Assembly: GCA_026874595.1 (NCBI GenBank)
Contig: CM049307.1
Span: forward strand, 91,637,830-91,701,829
Reading direction: 5' to 3'
DNA from: Sipunculus nudus
Taxonomy: Eukaryota; Annelida; Sipuncula; Golfingiida; Sipunculidae
Length of the DNA stretch: 64,000 nucleotides
Position numbers and translations under genes: made by a program. The notes beneath the pieces are model-generated. The model searched no databases. It saw only the letters and a program-made list of their open reading frames with translations, and had not been told where the DNA came from. Positions 14,205-29,200 of the stretch are shown here, piece by piece (the stretch's first letter is position 1; every line of letters begins with the position of its first letter).

Positions 14205-17200
14205 ATGAAAAGACTGAGAGCCTTGAAATATAATACCAGCGCTGTGTTAGAATGGCTCAGCCGGTGGATACTATTAATGTCATTAGTAATACATGTAACG
14301 TCTATCAGAGGTTCTTGTTTGACCAGATAAGATATCCTGACATATACAAGAGACACAATTCGTTATTGTTACTTGCGGGGGAGTCCTATGCTTATATGGC
14401 AAATTTGAAATGGAAATAAAATTTAGAAACGAGACCAATCGTTTAGAAACGAGACAAACACAGCGCTCACGCCACCTGGTGGTGGTACAACATAAATTCA
14501 CAATTCAAGGGTTTTCAAGCTTTTCTAGGTGTTTCTCTTTTTATGTTTCTTTTATTTTTTTTATAATTGTCGCAAATGCGCGACCAAGATCTTCCCTCTG
14601 GTCACCGGGCCTTCTTATGTAAACACGTAACAGACACTTATACAGGTTCTGTAATACAGAGATGCCCATTAGGAGAGGTTCATGATTCATATTTAATTAA
14701 ACGAAGTGCTTGATCTCATAAGTTGAACTTCATGCCGTTTAAAAAAGGGCGAGTTACACGTACATGTACGACATACATTATCTTTTATCAATCCGCAAAT
14801 AAGACAAATCTGAGGTGTAGATTTTACCAACACTTCAGCCTGACATATGCGGTTAAGACTTATTTTTTAATTTCGTATTCCTCTGTCACAGATTAATCGC
14901 ACGCCCATGAGTGATAGTTTTTAATATATTTTTATTTATAATTTAGTTCAAAATAAAAATTATACGTACCCCATTAAATGTATTGTTTTCTATTCAGCTA
15001 CCCAACAATCATATCAATGGCTGTATATGCATTAAATAGTTTAAAAGGTCAACTACACGATGTGTTATGTATAAATCTAGTTCTTAGAAAGATCAGTTTA
15101 GAATATTAGAAACCTGCCGTACAAATGATCATTCTCAGTTACTTAAAATCAGGCTATTTGGGAGCTGTACCTCTTGTCCGAACCCTTCTTTAAAAAAAAG
15201 TAGTATCAGTTTTGCAAAGGCAAGATTTTGTTCTTATTAACATTATGACAGGCTCACTATTATACTCTCATATACTGTTAAAAACATTATTTAATCACCT
15301 GTTGTAAAATGAATGCTTTATATGATTGTCAGACAACGATTTGATGTATATTTCGCTTGCTTGAAATATTACAGAAACCTGGACACACACAAAAATGTGA
15401 ATTGAATAGCATTTAAATATATACTATAAATAAATAGATATATGTGATTGTGTGTGTTGCTTTCAATGGTGGTCCAAGGAGGTGGAGATGTTGAATATAG
15501 TTAATGTGAAAACATACATTATTTAACATATACATATTGCTTAAACATATATCTGTTGGCATGTTATCTAGTCTATGAATCAAATCCGTGAGATTTATTA
15601 TGTCGTACGTACGAGATAGTATGTCGTACGTACGAGATAATATGTCGTACGTACGAGATAATATGTCGTACGTACGATATACTATGTCGTACGTACGAGA
15701 TAGTATGTCGTACGTACGAGATAATATGTCGTACGTACGAGATAGTATGTCGTACGTACGATATACTATGTCGTACGTACGATATACTATGTCGTACGTA
15801 CGAGATACTATGTCGTACGTACGATATAGTATGTCGTACGTACGAGATAATATGTCGTACGTACGAGATAGTATGTCGTACGTACGAGATACTATGTCGT
15901 ACGTACGAGAAAGTATGTCATACGTACGAGATAAATAATTTATTTTTCTTTTACCAGGTGGCAGCAATACGCTTCCGTAAGATTGCTCCATACATTTTAT
16001 CAATTTTAACTCAACCATAAAAATAATTCTGAGTATCCACTAGCCCAAGATACAAATTATAACAATTTTACAATAGCAGGGAATATTGCTAGTACCAATA
16101 TTCTTGTGACATGTGCCAGGAGTTAATAACAAGTGACCCATGGGTCATGACACTCAGCTGACTGACATGTTGATAATATGTCCTTGCACAGACAACTAAT
16201 TAAGATAGGTGACATCATTGTTGATGCATATTAGCTTAAGTTCATCAAGACCCATAAGCACAACAAATCTGATGACAGTCCAACCAACCTTTCATGAGGA
16301 ATCTGGCAATTTGTGTGTATTTTGCATTATTTCTGGGGTGCTCAAACATACCCCAAAACTCTGAGAATATAGGTTAACTGTGACCCAATTTCAGGTTTCT
16401 GGGGAGAACTTTTGAGGAACTCTCAGGATGTCAAGTTAGAAGATTCTGGGCCACATGGTTATGATTTGTGCCCTACTTTGGCATAAAATATTCAATTATT
16501 CTGAGGGGTGCTTATAAGCCCCATAGCTCAGAAAATATGGGTAACAGAGACTTTAATTCATGTTTCCAAGGAGACTTTTACAGATCTCCCTGGATGTCAA
16601 GTTTGAAGATTCTAGGACCAATGGTTACAATTTAAGCCCAGTTAAGGGATGACCGCATCTTTGAAGGTCTCATAAATAGAGAAAAAAAATTGTTAAAATT
16701 TAAAAAAAATTTAGGGGTGCCACCAATCCCCAAGAACTGATGAAATGATGAATATTCATGCAAAGAATCAGGGTGATCAATGCAATAGTTGTTTAGATAC
16801 TGGAGCATTGTATCAAATTTTTAGTTATTCTGGTTGGTACTCCTAAGCCCCATAGCTTGGAGGATATGGGTAACAAAGACCTAATTTCAGGTTTCAATTG
16901 AGTTTTTTATTGACCTCCCAGGATGTCAAGAAAGAAGATTCCATTTCAAATAGTTATGATTTGTGCCCTGTTAACAGACGAACACATCTTTGAAGGTATC
17001 AAAAATAAAGATAAAAATGCATAAAAATTCAAAGAAGTCCAGGTGGCACCACCAGTCTGCAGGAACTGATGAAACACTCCATGATGCGTATGCATGCAAA
17101 GAATAATGCAGATCAATGCAATAGTTGTTCAGATACCACAGCTTTTGTATCAAATTTTTAGTTATTCTGGGGGGTATTCTGAGCTCCATAGCTCGGACAA

Positions 17201-20200
17201 TATGTGTGATAGAGACCTAATTTCAGGATTCCATGGAGACTTTTCATGGGCCTCCCAGGATGTCAAGTAAGAAGATTCTAGGTGAAGTCGTTACAATTTG
17301 TGCCCTGTTAACAGATGCCCGCATCTTTTAAGGTCTCAAAAATAGATAAAACAAATAGTAAAAAATAAACAAAATACAGGTGGTGCCACCAGTCTGCAGA
17401 AACTGATGAAACACTCCATGATCAATATCCATGTAAATGGTTATCAATGCATTAGTTGTTCAGATACTTGAGCTTTTGTATCAAATTTTCTATTATTCTT
17501 GGGGGAGGGGGGTTCTTGGAAGCCCAATTGCTCACAAGTTTTGGGTAACAGAGACCTAATTCCAGGTTTCCAAAGAGACTTTTCATGGGCCTCCCAGCAT
17601 GTCAAGACAGAAGATTCTAAGTCCAGTCATCACGATTTTTGCCCTGTTAACAAAATGACAGCATCTTTTAAAGTTTAAAGAAAAAAATCGTAAAAATCGA
17701 AAAATACAGATGGAACCACCATTCTGCAAAAACTGATGTAACACCCCATGATCAATATCCATGCTTAGAATCATGGTGAACAAAGCATTAGTTGTTCAGA
17801 TACTTGAGCTTTTGTATCAAATTTTTCATTATTCTGAGGGGTACTTTGGAACCCATTACCTTGAAGAATACAGATAACAGAGACCTAACTCCATGTTTCC
17901 AAGGAGATTTTTTCATGGACCTCCCTGGATGTAAAGTAAGAAGATTCCAGGTCCAGTGGTTACGATTTGTGCCTTGTTAACAGACAGATGGCTGGATGGC
18001 CCGACGGACAACGGACAAAGAGTGATCGCTATAGCTCAGATGACTTACAGTCAGCTAAAAACATTATTAAATTTTCAGGTTAATATAAGGTTGATGATCC
18101 ATGTGTTGGTGGAGGTATGTGGTCTATAACTGCTCTCTAGTTCCATCTGACATTCTCCACGTACCTGTCTTTCCCTGACAACAAAGATAGCGAAACCAGC
18201 AGGAAGTATCGCCAAAGCCATGCCTAGCAGAATGGTTGAGGAAAACACACCGCCCTGGAACCCGGTTGCTCCAGCGATCTGTGGCCACGGTCTGCTCCAG
18301 GCTGTAATATTAACGGTGGGGTCCAGGAAGGTTCCTGTAGCCACCTTTAGCAGTGCGTTGCTGATTGTGTTGATGGTGACCGGTAACGAATGCACAGCTG
18401 TGTCATTGTACAAGGCTGTCACAATACTCTTTATCCCCTGAAACGGAGAGAAAAAGCAGTCTGAATAGATTTGTTGGGTGTTGTACTGCAACTTTAAATT
18501 TGTTTAAAGATTTTTTATGGAGTTAACCGCCTAAATTTATTATGCTGTCCCATCTAGTTCTTAATCTAAGTATGTAGATCTGCAGAATTCCATTTTAGTT
18601 TGGGACTACATAACAAAAGCAGTAGCTAGAGCTATCTATCATATTATTTTGTATCCTTGTGTCAGCCAGGCCCAGTCTCTTCCACAATTGAGGGACTACT
18701 CATCCCCACTGCTGGGTCATGACACACAATCTGCAGGAAGGAACAGGACCAAAAATATAGATGGAAAAGTGTTAGGTCAGATGAAACCTTCAGTAAAATA
18801 AAACAAAATTCAAAAAGATATTTATACATGCACTTTCATTCCTGAGATTATGTAAATATATATGTTCTTTATTGAAATATCAAAATGATCAGATTTGTAA
18901 ACATATTCATGGCACAAAAAATGAAAATAGACTGTAAACTGAGAGGAATGAAAAACATATTTTAATACAGAAATAAAGTTTTATCATACAGTTACTGCAA
19001 GTATACATGAGAAAAAGTTAGAATAAATATGATAAGTGGAATGGGGTACAATTATCAATATGTCCAGTGTTGTAGTGAGTCACTGCTTGTCAGGTCATGA
19101 CCCTTTGAGGCTGAGGCCAAGACAGAGTCACCACCCTCTGAGGCAAAGACAAGTCACCACCCTCTGAGGCAAAGACTAAGTGTGAGTAACTACCCTTTGG
19201 GGCCAAGACTGAGTCTATGTCAACATCCTCTGAGGCCAAGACTGCATCTGAGTCACCACCCTCTGAGGCCAAGACTGAATCTGAGTCACCACCCTCTGAG
19301 GCCAAGACTGAATCTGAGTCACCACCCTCTGAGGCCAAGACTGAGTCCCAGTCACCACCCTCTGAGGCGAAGACTGAATCAGTTTGTCCTCTTAGGCAAA
19401 GACTTAGTCCAAGTCATCATCTCCTTAGGCCAAGACTGACTCAGTGTCATCACCGACTGAGGCCAAGACTGAGTATGAGTCACCACCCTCTGAGGCCAAG
19501 ACCAAATCAGGGTAACCACCCTCTGAGAAGAAGACTGAGTATAAGTCACTGTCCTCTGAGGACACGATCAGGTTACAGGCACCACCTGCCAAGGTCTAAG
19601 GTCAACATAGAATCACCATCTAAATCATAATCCGTATAACCTTAGGACATTTAATGTCTGAATTCTGGTCTGAGTAAACTACAAAGTCAAATTTTTCCAA
19701 GCCTTAAGCCAGCATCTGTGCGAGTTGCCATGGGTCATTGCCTTCTTAAGTTGGATTCAGAGGCTGGTGGAATTTGTGCACAAGACCCTCAACACTGTCC
19801 CATACATATAGGTATTGAAAGGACGGATCTAAAATGTATGACCTTACCGAGGATACTGCCTGTACATACGAGATGTTCACTCCAAGATGATGGGGCTGAT
19901 TTTGTATCAAATATTCTGCATTATTTATTCTGAGGGTTTCCATTCCCTGGCTGACCAATCCAGCTATATAATCACTGGTGTTGTCACCACCTGAAAATAA
20001 AAATAAAACCAGCCTTGTCATACACACAAATATTTTAAGATTTAAATTTTTAAATTTTTGTTCTATCCTAAATATGATTATAATCTGGTACTTTTTATTA
20101 TTTACCATTATTTACCTATTATGTAATTGCAGTTATTATGGGAAGCTATAGATTTACTCAAGTGTGTATAGAAATTAACCTTATTTCAAGCTTTTTTCCA

Positions 20201-23200
20201 AGAAATTCACTTATCAGAGATTACTGAGGTGACTTATGTAGCCACTGCTGTGACTAATGTAGTTATTGCTGTGACTAATATAGTCATCAGCTGTGCTGAT
20301 GGGATGACTTATTTGTGGAGGCAACTTTTTCATGATTTTAACTCTTTTCTGCAAAATAGCTAATTTGAATCCCTTTCAAATATGAAGCGAACCATTGTAT
20401 TCAATCAGCATTATTTGAGACTAAATTTGAAAAAGGAGGGTATAGTCCATTCAACTATAATTTTTAGGCAAATAAATTATTGTAAACATTATATTGTCAG
20501 TTTGAGAATTCCGGAATTTTCTTTAGCACATAGAGAACAGGTGCTAGTACTTGACATTTGATCTTAATGTAGTTTTCATAAGATGTGAGGAAAAAATATC
20601 AATGAATGATTAATTATTATGACAGTGTTCAGATCTTTTGTTTTGGTGTATGGGAATATTCTCACAAAACAATAACTTAAATAAGTCATCAAGCAGACAT
20701 GCATTTTTCCTTGGACAGGCCTGTGATCTATGACATATCAGGTCTACTTGAGCATTTCCTACTAAACGTCTAAAGACACTGTGGCAGCTTTCACTTTAAG
20801 CCTGTCATTAAACCCAACTCATTTAGCTATCCGAATTTGTAACAGAAACATAATTTTGCTATAAAAAAATTCAGGTTTAGCAAGTTAAAAAAAATAACAG
20901 TATTTGAAAACTGTATCCTGATACACAATATCAGAATCACTGTATCGCAATACTGATATATCAATAATATCACGCAGCCCTAGAATGTCTGTCCTTCACG
21001 GATATAGTTATGATGTAATGTGTGATGTAACAGCGAAGTGCATGCATGAGGAGAATACAAGTCTCACTGTAAACAGGGGTTTGCAGCTCTTGTTCATTGG
21101 TCCAATAGTTATGGGTGCCTCTTTGTGCATGAATATCTATTTTGACATCTTCACTATTCTCTGTCATGTCCATTTCATATGGTTGGTGGTAAGATGTCAC
21201 TATAAAAGTTGACTAAAATTGTTTTAAACTGTTCACAGGATAATTATATGAGGTAGGTTATTATTTCCAAAACAGTTAATTACACATATATTCTTTCTGC
21301 CCTTGGTGCAACGATTTAAGCATTTTTTGACTTGCTGAAAAATAATTGCAAAAAAATACAGGTGGACAATAAACATACCTGAAGGGTCAACTTGGTACAC
21401 GAATGGTGGGAGTTGGTTGGGAACGAACACATTTCTTGTGTACAGGAAGGGTGTCAGGAACTGTCTGGCTGGTTCGCTTCTGATTTCAAATCGTGGCGTC
21501 AGAAACCTCTGTAAGGCCGCACCGAGGCAGATAAAAATCACAGGCATCACCAAACGGAAAAACATAATAGCGGGATGTCTGACACAGTAGAGTAGCTTTA
21601 TTTTGGCCAGTGCAAAAAATCGCTGCTTGGTCAGGTTAACTTCTGTTTTAAGACATGGTCTGACTACTGAATGGTTTAAAGGACTGTTCCCCATCTCAAC
21701 CACTGTGGGCTGGCCAGTTGTGTGGTTCATTTCTTCCATGGAGCCATTGGCAAATGATGGATTATTCTGAGGTTCGACGGTGTTGGCGCGCTTTGTACCT
21801 CCTGCATTTGGTACAACATCCTCCTCTGTCTCTTCGTCGTCTCCTTCTGCGTACTCCTCTGAAATCACAAATTATAAATTACAATGAAATCTTATCTGAC
21901 AACCACCTGGCTTTCACAACCACATCACTAAGACGACCCCTTTTTGGTACAAGACTAATATAAATCCTCATAAAACCTCCTGCTAATAAGAACACCCTGC
22001 TATATATAACACAAACTCTTTGGCTGGTGGTCAGTGAGATTTCAATGTACTGGAAACAAAAATTTAATATGGTCCAATCTGACAGCAGGTATTGAAAGTT
22101 AGAAAATTATATGGTTTTAATATAGCAAAGCTGTATACATAACAATCCCACTGTCATCATGAGATATGGTTTCCTTTCAATCCAGTAACATTTGGTCAAT
22201 TTCATTTTTTCAGCACAAATGCATAACACTTAAGCTTAAAAAAATAGCAGTATAAATTTCGAGTAAAAAAAACCAGAAAAGTGCTATCTAACTGTAACTG
22301 AAGTCTCTCAGAAACACCAAACAGAGGAAATTAATGAGGATCATTAATAAATAATAACTTTATTTAAACCCTTCAAACAGAAAAGAATCTCAGTTTTGGT
22401 TGTATCTCCTAAATAATTCATAAAATATGTTTGTATCAATATATATGAGGGTAAGAGGGGATTAATGCTACACACTAAACAAAACAACTAATTAACACCG
22501 ACAGACACAGGGCAAACAAATAACCAAGATCTAAACTTTGTGATAGAAGTAAACATAAGGTGAATTCTGAATGATAAAAGTAAACTGAACATAAATAACA
22601 ACAACAAATATTTCGTTGAAAAACATATTAACTGCACACAAGTGAATACAAAATGCAAAGTATTTCAACAACTAACCACATTAAAGTCTGCAAAAAATGC
22701 ATTAAAAGGGCCTATTCTGATATATGAGTCTATCAACTTTAGACAATCCCTTCAAACTTTTATAAAAAACTAGATGTGTCATTCCGACACGATACCCCCG
22801 CCTGGGGCAAATTAGAAACATTTGTTAAAATTTGAAAAAATTTTTAAGTTCAGGAGGTGTCATATGGTAAAAAGTAGGTCAACAAGGGCAAAATGCAAAC
22901 TTGATCTGTTACGGGTCATTATCAAGCAACACACCAAAAATCAGGCCAGTATCTGCAGGCACTGTGAAGTCCATACATGTGCATTTTCCATAAAAATTTC
23001 TGTCTTTCATGAAATTTTCTATGTTTAGGAGCCGTAAGACAATGAAAAGTAGGTCAACCGGGATGAAACGCAAACTCGATCTGCAACTGTCATTATCTGC
23101 TCACACATAAAAAATCAGGGGGGTATCTGCAGGAATTGAGGAAAAAAAGTTGGTACAAATGCATTTGTTATGAAAATTTATATTTTTCATGAAACTTTCT

Positions 23201-26200
23201 ATATTCAGGAGCAGTCAAATGGTCAAAAGTAGGTTAACTGAGACAAAACAAGAACTTGATCTGTAACTGGTCATTATCTGCCTACACACCAAAAATCAAG
23301 CCCGTATCTGCAGGCATTGCGAAAAAAAGTCCGTACATGTGCACTTTTTTATGAAATTTCTATGTTAGACCACCGTGAAACAGTCAAAAGTAGGTAAACT
23401 GGGACAAAACATGAACTCAATCTGTAACTGGTCATTATCTGCCCACACACCAAAAATGAGGCCAATATCTGCAGGTATTGCAAAAAAAAGTCAGTACATG
23501 TGTATTTGTCATGAAAATTTATATTTTCATGAAATTTTCTATGTTCAGGAGCCGTAAGACAGTCAAAAGTAGGTCAACTAGGACAAAACTCGAACTCGAT
23601 CTGTAACTGGTCATCATCTGCCCACACACCAAAAATCAGGCCAATATCTGCAGGCATTGTGAAAAAAATTCCGTACATGTGTATTTGTCATGAAAATTTC
23701 TATTTTTCATGAAATTTTCTAAGTTAAGGAGCCGTAAAACCGTCAAAACTTGGTCAACTGGGACGAAACGCGAACTCAATCTGTAACTGGTCATTATCTG
23801 CCCACACACCAAAAATCAGGCCAATATCTGCAGGCATTGCGAAAAAAAGTCCGTACATGTGTATTAGTCATGAAAATTTATATTTTTCATGAAATTTTTT
23901 AAGTTAAGGAGCCGTAAAACGGTCAAAAGTAGGTCAACTGGGACGAAACGCGAACTCGATCTGTAACTGGTCATTATCTGGCCACACACCAAAAATCAGA
24001 CCAATATCTGCAGGCATTGTGAAAAAAAGTCTGTACATGTGTATTTGTCATGAAAATTTCTGTTTTTCATGAAATTTTCTAAGTTTAGGAGCCGTAAAAC
24101 GGTCAAAAGAAGGTCAACTGGGAAGAAACGCGAACTCGATCTGTAACTGGTCATTATCTGGCCACACACCAAAAATCAGGCCAATATCTGCAGGCAATGC
24201 GGAAAAAAGTCCGTACATGTGTATTTGTCATGAAAATTTCTGTTTTTCATGAAATTTTCTAAGTTTAGGAGCTGTAAAACAGTCAAAAGTAGGTCAACCG
24301 GGACGAAACGCGAACTCGATCTGTAACTGGTCATTATCTGCCCACACACCAAAAATCAGGCCAATATCTGCAGGCATTGCGAAAAAAAGTCCGTACAACT
24401 GTTTTATTTCGGAAGGACGGACATGGGTAACACTATATGCCCTGGCCACTTTGTGGCGGGGGCATAAAAAAGGCCAGTCGAACCTTACCCCACACAAGCT
24501 GTTCATTTTTTTTATTCATGTGTTTATAACATGTGGGGGGTCTGCCAAAATAATCCACATATATTCAACAAAGACATATTGTGGAAAGTCAGTCAAACCA
24601 GAGTTTTTAAAGGGTGTTTTGCAACTAGTGACCTTTAACTTCTGCTCACAAGCAGTCATTGTTTATCTCCATTTGTCAATATATCTATGATAATAACAGC
24701 TTGTAGATAAACAAGCTCATATACCTATCACAGAGGTGTATTTTAGTGTTTACTTTAATTAAAGGGTGCTTTTATAGTCTTTTCAGTAAATACTCTTTAA
24801 CTTTTCTGTACTTTTCGGTGTTTAGAAAGACCCAAAAGTACTTCAAAATGTAGAATAAGCCAGAAAATAAATGAACTCAATAGATATCATACGAGAATAG
24901 CTGGCTTTAATTTTTCTATTTTTTAAACACAGTAAAACATATGTCTGTAAGTTTTATGAATCAGTGTTACTCAGATAAATTCATGAAAATTTCAACTCTA
25001 CCAAACTTTTAATTAACCAAAATAGACCTGTGTTAATTTATGCTGTTCATACTACAAAATTTAAAGAGGAATACTATACAACAATGTGGTTTGTTCTGTA
25101 TACATTCATGACTAAGTACTTACCAGCCTCAGATTCTTAAATGAAGAATAATGTTAAACATGAATTAACATCAATGAATCATTAATACTACTGAACATAA
25201 TAATGCCACAACCTTTGTCAGGCATTGTGAAATAAATTTAAAGCAAGCAGCAAATGTGTGTCAGATAGCAACAATGGCAAAAGTGTTGAGTTTTTTCACC
25301 TTAAGAAAAGATAACTTTACATGGCAGTACATGTGATCTTCCAGTTCCAGTGATCTTTTGAAGATTTTGCATGCATCCTGTTTTCCTTAGGATGTGTGGC
25401 AGGCTTAACATGTGAAGAATTTATTAAATAAATGATATCTTCCAAATGGGTTTTTAATTTGCGGCACATCATCAATAAAATTTCATTATTAACAATTATG
25501 GTTTTGAGACTAGAATTATAAATTAAAACAGTACCAAGGCCCCCTTGTGTAATTGCTTTCCAGGGAAAATAAAACACATGAGTGAATATATACACTTTGG
25601 AGTTATACCAATAATTTTGATACATGACATTTGGACATCTGTGTTTTAGTGTGTATGCAAAGTGGCAGCCTACATGAGCAGTTTAGAAAAACTGGGAGAA
25701 GTAAGTCTGTAATGGTTTGATAAGGGTGCAGGGTTGAGACACAGTAGTGGTGGGAGTCAGTTTCTTTTTCATAATCGATCATCGGTTTGAGCAAACCAAT
25801 TGATGATCGATTAATAATCAGTTCAGACAAAAATAAAGTAATATGCAACTATCTGTGAAATTGTACTTTCTTAACCCAGCCGCATGTCTCAGTAATTCAA
25901 CCTAAAGAAAGGACGTTTTTGCCTTTTTTTATATTTTCCTATAATTAGTAAGATATGCTTTTCAAAGTTTCATTTTAATTGTTTATAATAATCAAGAATT
26001 TAACAACAATCCAGGATATCTACTTGCTGCATAGACCTTGAGAATTTATGGAGCATATAACGCCATACCGCTCACATTGTGCAACTTACATCTAGTTACA
26101 AAACTTCCCGCTAATTCTGCAGCTCCCTGCCTTTTCACAGTGGTTTATTAAGTCCTCTGTTCTCGCATCTACCTTATTATATTCAGTTACATACGGAATT

Positions 26201-29200
26201 TATTTGGGAACAAAGACTCATTATTTGAAGCACAGAATGTTGTAAAAAATGGAAGAATAATTTTAGCCTAAAACATAGAGGCAGTCTGGAAAAAAAAACC
26301 ATGATTATGATGTAATCAATAGTTGCCTTTTGTAATTGAGCGCTTGAAAGTGGCAGCAAACCGACTGACTTTCGATAAAACTCCATGATCGGCCCACCAC
26401 TATGACACCACATATTTCAACCAAGAATCTATCTGTGGCAAGGTGACATTTATCAACATAGTTAATAGTGGATAACACTTTTTTGGACGATACCCAAATC
26501 TTTAAAATAAAGTAGGATTTTGCCATGTCTAACCACATGTAATTTCAAATCTTAAGAGAAAGAATTTCTGTAACAAGCTTGTTTGTACATCATAGAGCTG
26601 AATGAACATATGAAAACTTCTTACCCAATTTCAGGAAAACCTCTTCAAGGGTTGTCATTGAAACACCAAAGCTCTTGATGCCTAACTCTTCAGCTTTGCT
26701 CTGAGTGCCAGAAGTCTGTTCCAGCTCTCCAAACAGCCCCGCAAAGCTAGAAACGCTGCCCAGGGGCAGGATGTAGACAAGTTCCTTACTGTGGGAACGA
26801 TCAAGCTCAGCATCAGGAATGTGACTATGTACCAGGGCTGTGATGTCACTCTGATTGGCTGACGGTTCAACGACGAGGCTGCAAGTTTGAATCACCATAT
26901 TACATCAGACTTACAGACAATGATGATTCAACAGTGCAACATCATAATATAAAGGTAAATATTGTATTAATTGATATCATCAGCTATGCCTTCTTCAAGA
27001 CCGTGAAGTCAATGTCCAACTCCAATACAATTATCTTTTAAGAGCAATTTTAAAAGGAAATTTCAGATTATCATTAACATTTTTAAGTTAAAGTATACAT
27101 ATGCTTTTACCTTAATGGTTAATTACATTTATAGCTCCTGATGCTCTGCTAAGCTTGGTACATATAGTATTATTATTTAGTAATATTCTGTTAGTAGTTC
27201 CAACATTTACATACATTTTTATAATATGTAACAGAGTTTATCTTTCTACTGGACTTGGGCTGATTTGTCTAGTCTTACCTCCAAGTCAGAGTACAAGTCC
27301 ATAAGAAAGTAGACTTGAGTCCTACATCTCTGCTTATTCATTTTGTTGGGTTCTTATAAAGGCTCATATCTTAAACATCTTGTATATAATATGAATAGTA
27401 AATGGCAGGGCTCAACATTGACTTTTGAAAGTAGTTGCCCATATGGGCAAGTAACATCTAGCTTTAACTTGCCCTTCATGAATTTTTACTTGCCCTACAA
27501 ATATAATTGATTGCATTGTATTAAAGAACACAAAGATCCTTTTTCAAGCCTTTACTTGGGTAAAGGTGTATGTTGGACCAACTTGCCTGACTAGGAGACT
27601 TCTAGTTGCCCTTATACTATTATCTGGAACTTTCACTTGCCCCAGGTAAGTGGTTAACTGTTAATGTCTAGCCCTGAACAGTTGTTAATTGCTAGTAATT
27701 TGAGGCTCTTACAATGATTCACTCGATTTGGTGATATAAGATTTATTTCACCTGATATTTTAACAATATCCCATGTGTTTTAAAAAGATTAAATTTTTTT
27801 TTTTTATTTTCAAGAGTATCTCATGCATTTCGAATGGTGAAATAATGTTGTTTTCAAATTTCAGAAACAGCAGGAAATCTGTATGTAGGCAGATTAGGCT
27901 ATGCACCATCAACTTTCCTATATATATATATAATGCAATAAACTGCATCAAGCACAGTGGTGCAAAAATTGTTCAAACCCTTTATTACTCATATGATGAT
28001 TCTTACCCGAGATGGTAGCCCACACCGAACCTGTTCTTCAGAAAGAGGGAGGATCCACAGCACTGGAGCTGTCCCTTGTTGACGAAAGCCTTTCGATCTG
28101 AATTCAAGAAAAAATTCATATTTTTGGGGGAAAATCCTTTTGCTTAAATAGAATATGTTAATATGTTTATAAATGATTAATAGAAATTTGATTATTGGTG
28201 TAGTAATTCAATAAAATAAAAAAAAAAATAAAATAGCTCAAGCTCTGATAAGTGAGGAATGGGTCACCTGCATGTAACAGTAGAGAAAAACTGCTTGTCC
28301 AAAATAATAAACCTAAATAACCTATATGTGTGATACACAGCTGTGGGTAAAGCCTTCCCATTAAGCCTGGAGAGTGCTCGCTGCTCCTCAACTGAGATTC
28401 GAACTCATGCTCTTCTGGCTCCACCCCTTTGCTACAATAGCTGGCAGCATCTTACCTTTCTCCTTGTTCTTTGTTCTTTTCCAGATCTCTTCATTATTTG
28501 TAGCTTTATCAATATCCTGACAAGCATTAAGCCAACCAGCAATAACACTATACAAGGCCATTTACAGTAGTAAAAATCTGCCTCGACCTACTAACAAATT
28601 ATAACATGTGCCACATTTAATTTTATACTTGTACTGAGCTGGGCAAAGTGGACAGCCAGTCTTTCAAAAAGTGTTTGAGGTTATACTTAGTCCAAATACC
28701 ACCTTACATATACACACAACTAAACCCACAATATTACCAAGAGATATTTTACTAATATTTGATTCCTTGTATTCATCAGAATATATGACATACCAGCCAG
28801 AATGTCAGCCTCGTCCATGTAGTGTGTGGTAAGAAGAATGAGACGGCCTTCACGTTTGTTTTGCAGGAGAGTCCACAGGTGGCGCCGGGAGTAGGGGTCC
28901 ATTCCAGCAGTTGGTTCATCCAAAAAGATAACCTACAAAACACAAATCATCCTCAACATTACACATTTAGTTGCATCTATAACATATTCTACATGATCTG
29001 AAACCAATGAAATTATTTCATACAAGATGTATGCAATCACCAGGCGATCACTGGAAGCCTCCCACTGAGGACTGCAACTGAGTTATAATCAGGGATCCGT
29101 CAAGGTCAGAGTGTATGACCTACGGGATAAGGTCAAAGTCAAAAACCTCAGGTGCAAATCTCTGAACTAGAACCAGGTTAAACAAACAAAAATTTTGAAA

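Larger units (their letters stand above)
12495..15979. mobile_element. 3.5-kb foldback-type element with ~1.3-kb inverted arms and AGATTG target duplication
   Basis: The left end TACGGAAGCGTATTGCTGCC is mirrored exactly at the right end, and both ends are flanked by AGATTG (12489-12494 and 15980-15985), a 6-bp target-site duplication. The arms (about 12495-13798 and 14612-15979) stay similar inwards through the 21-bp arrays, TTTTACCAGGTGGCAG, a gattaatc-containing block and GGGCATCTCTGTATTACAGA. The centre has a third partial copy of the inner arm (about 13800-13880) and a microsatellite. No transposase ORF is visible, so it is probably non-autonomous; 6-bp duplications occur in several DNA-transposon superfamilies, so I do not assign one. 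Confidence 0.85.

Noticed and set aside
14111-14356. IYIYIY-rich ORFs at AT microsatellites (also 62218-62421)
   Set aside because: Simple-sequence translations without any supporting context.
19090-19630. [11 protein letters not shown] and [11 protein letters not shown] repeat ORFs
   Set aside because: Produced by a 33-bp minisatellite inside intron 17; open on both strands.
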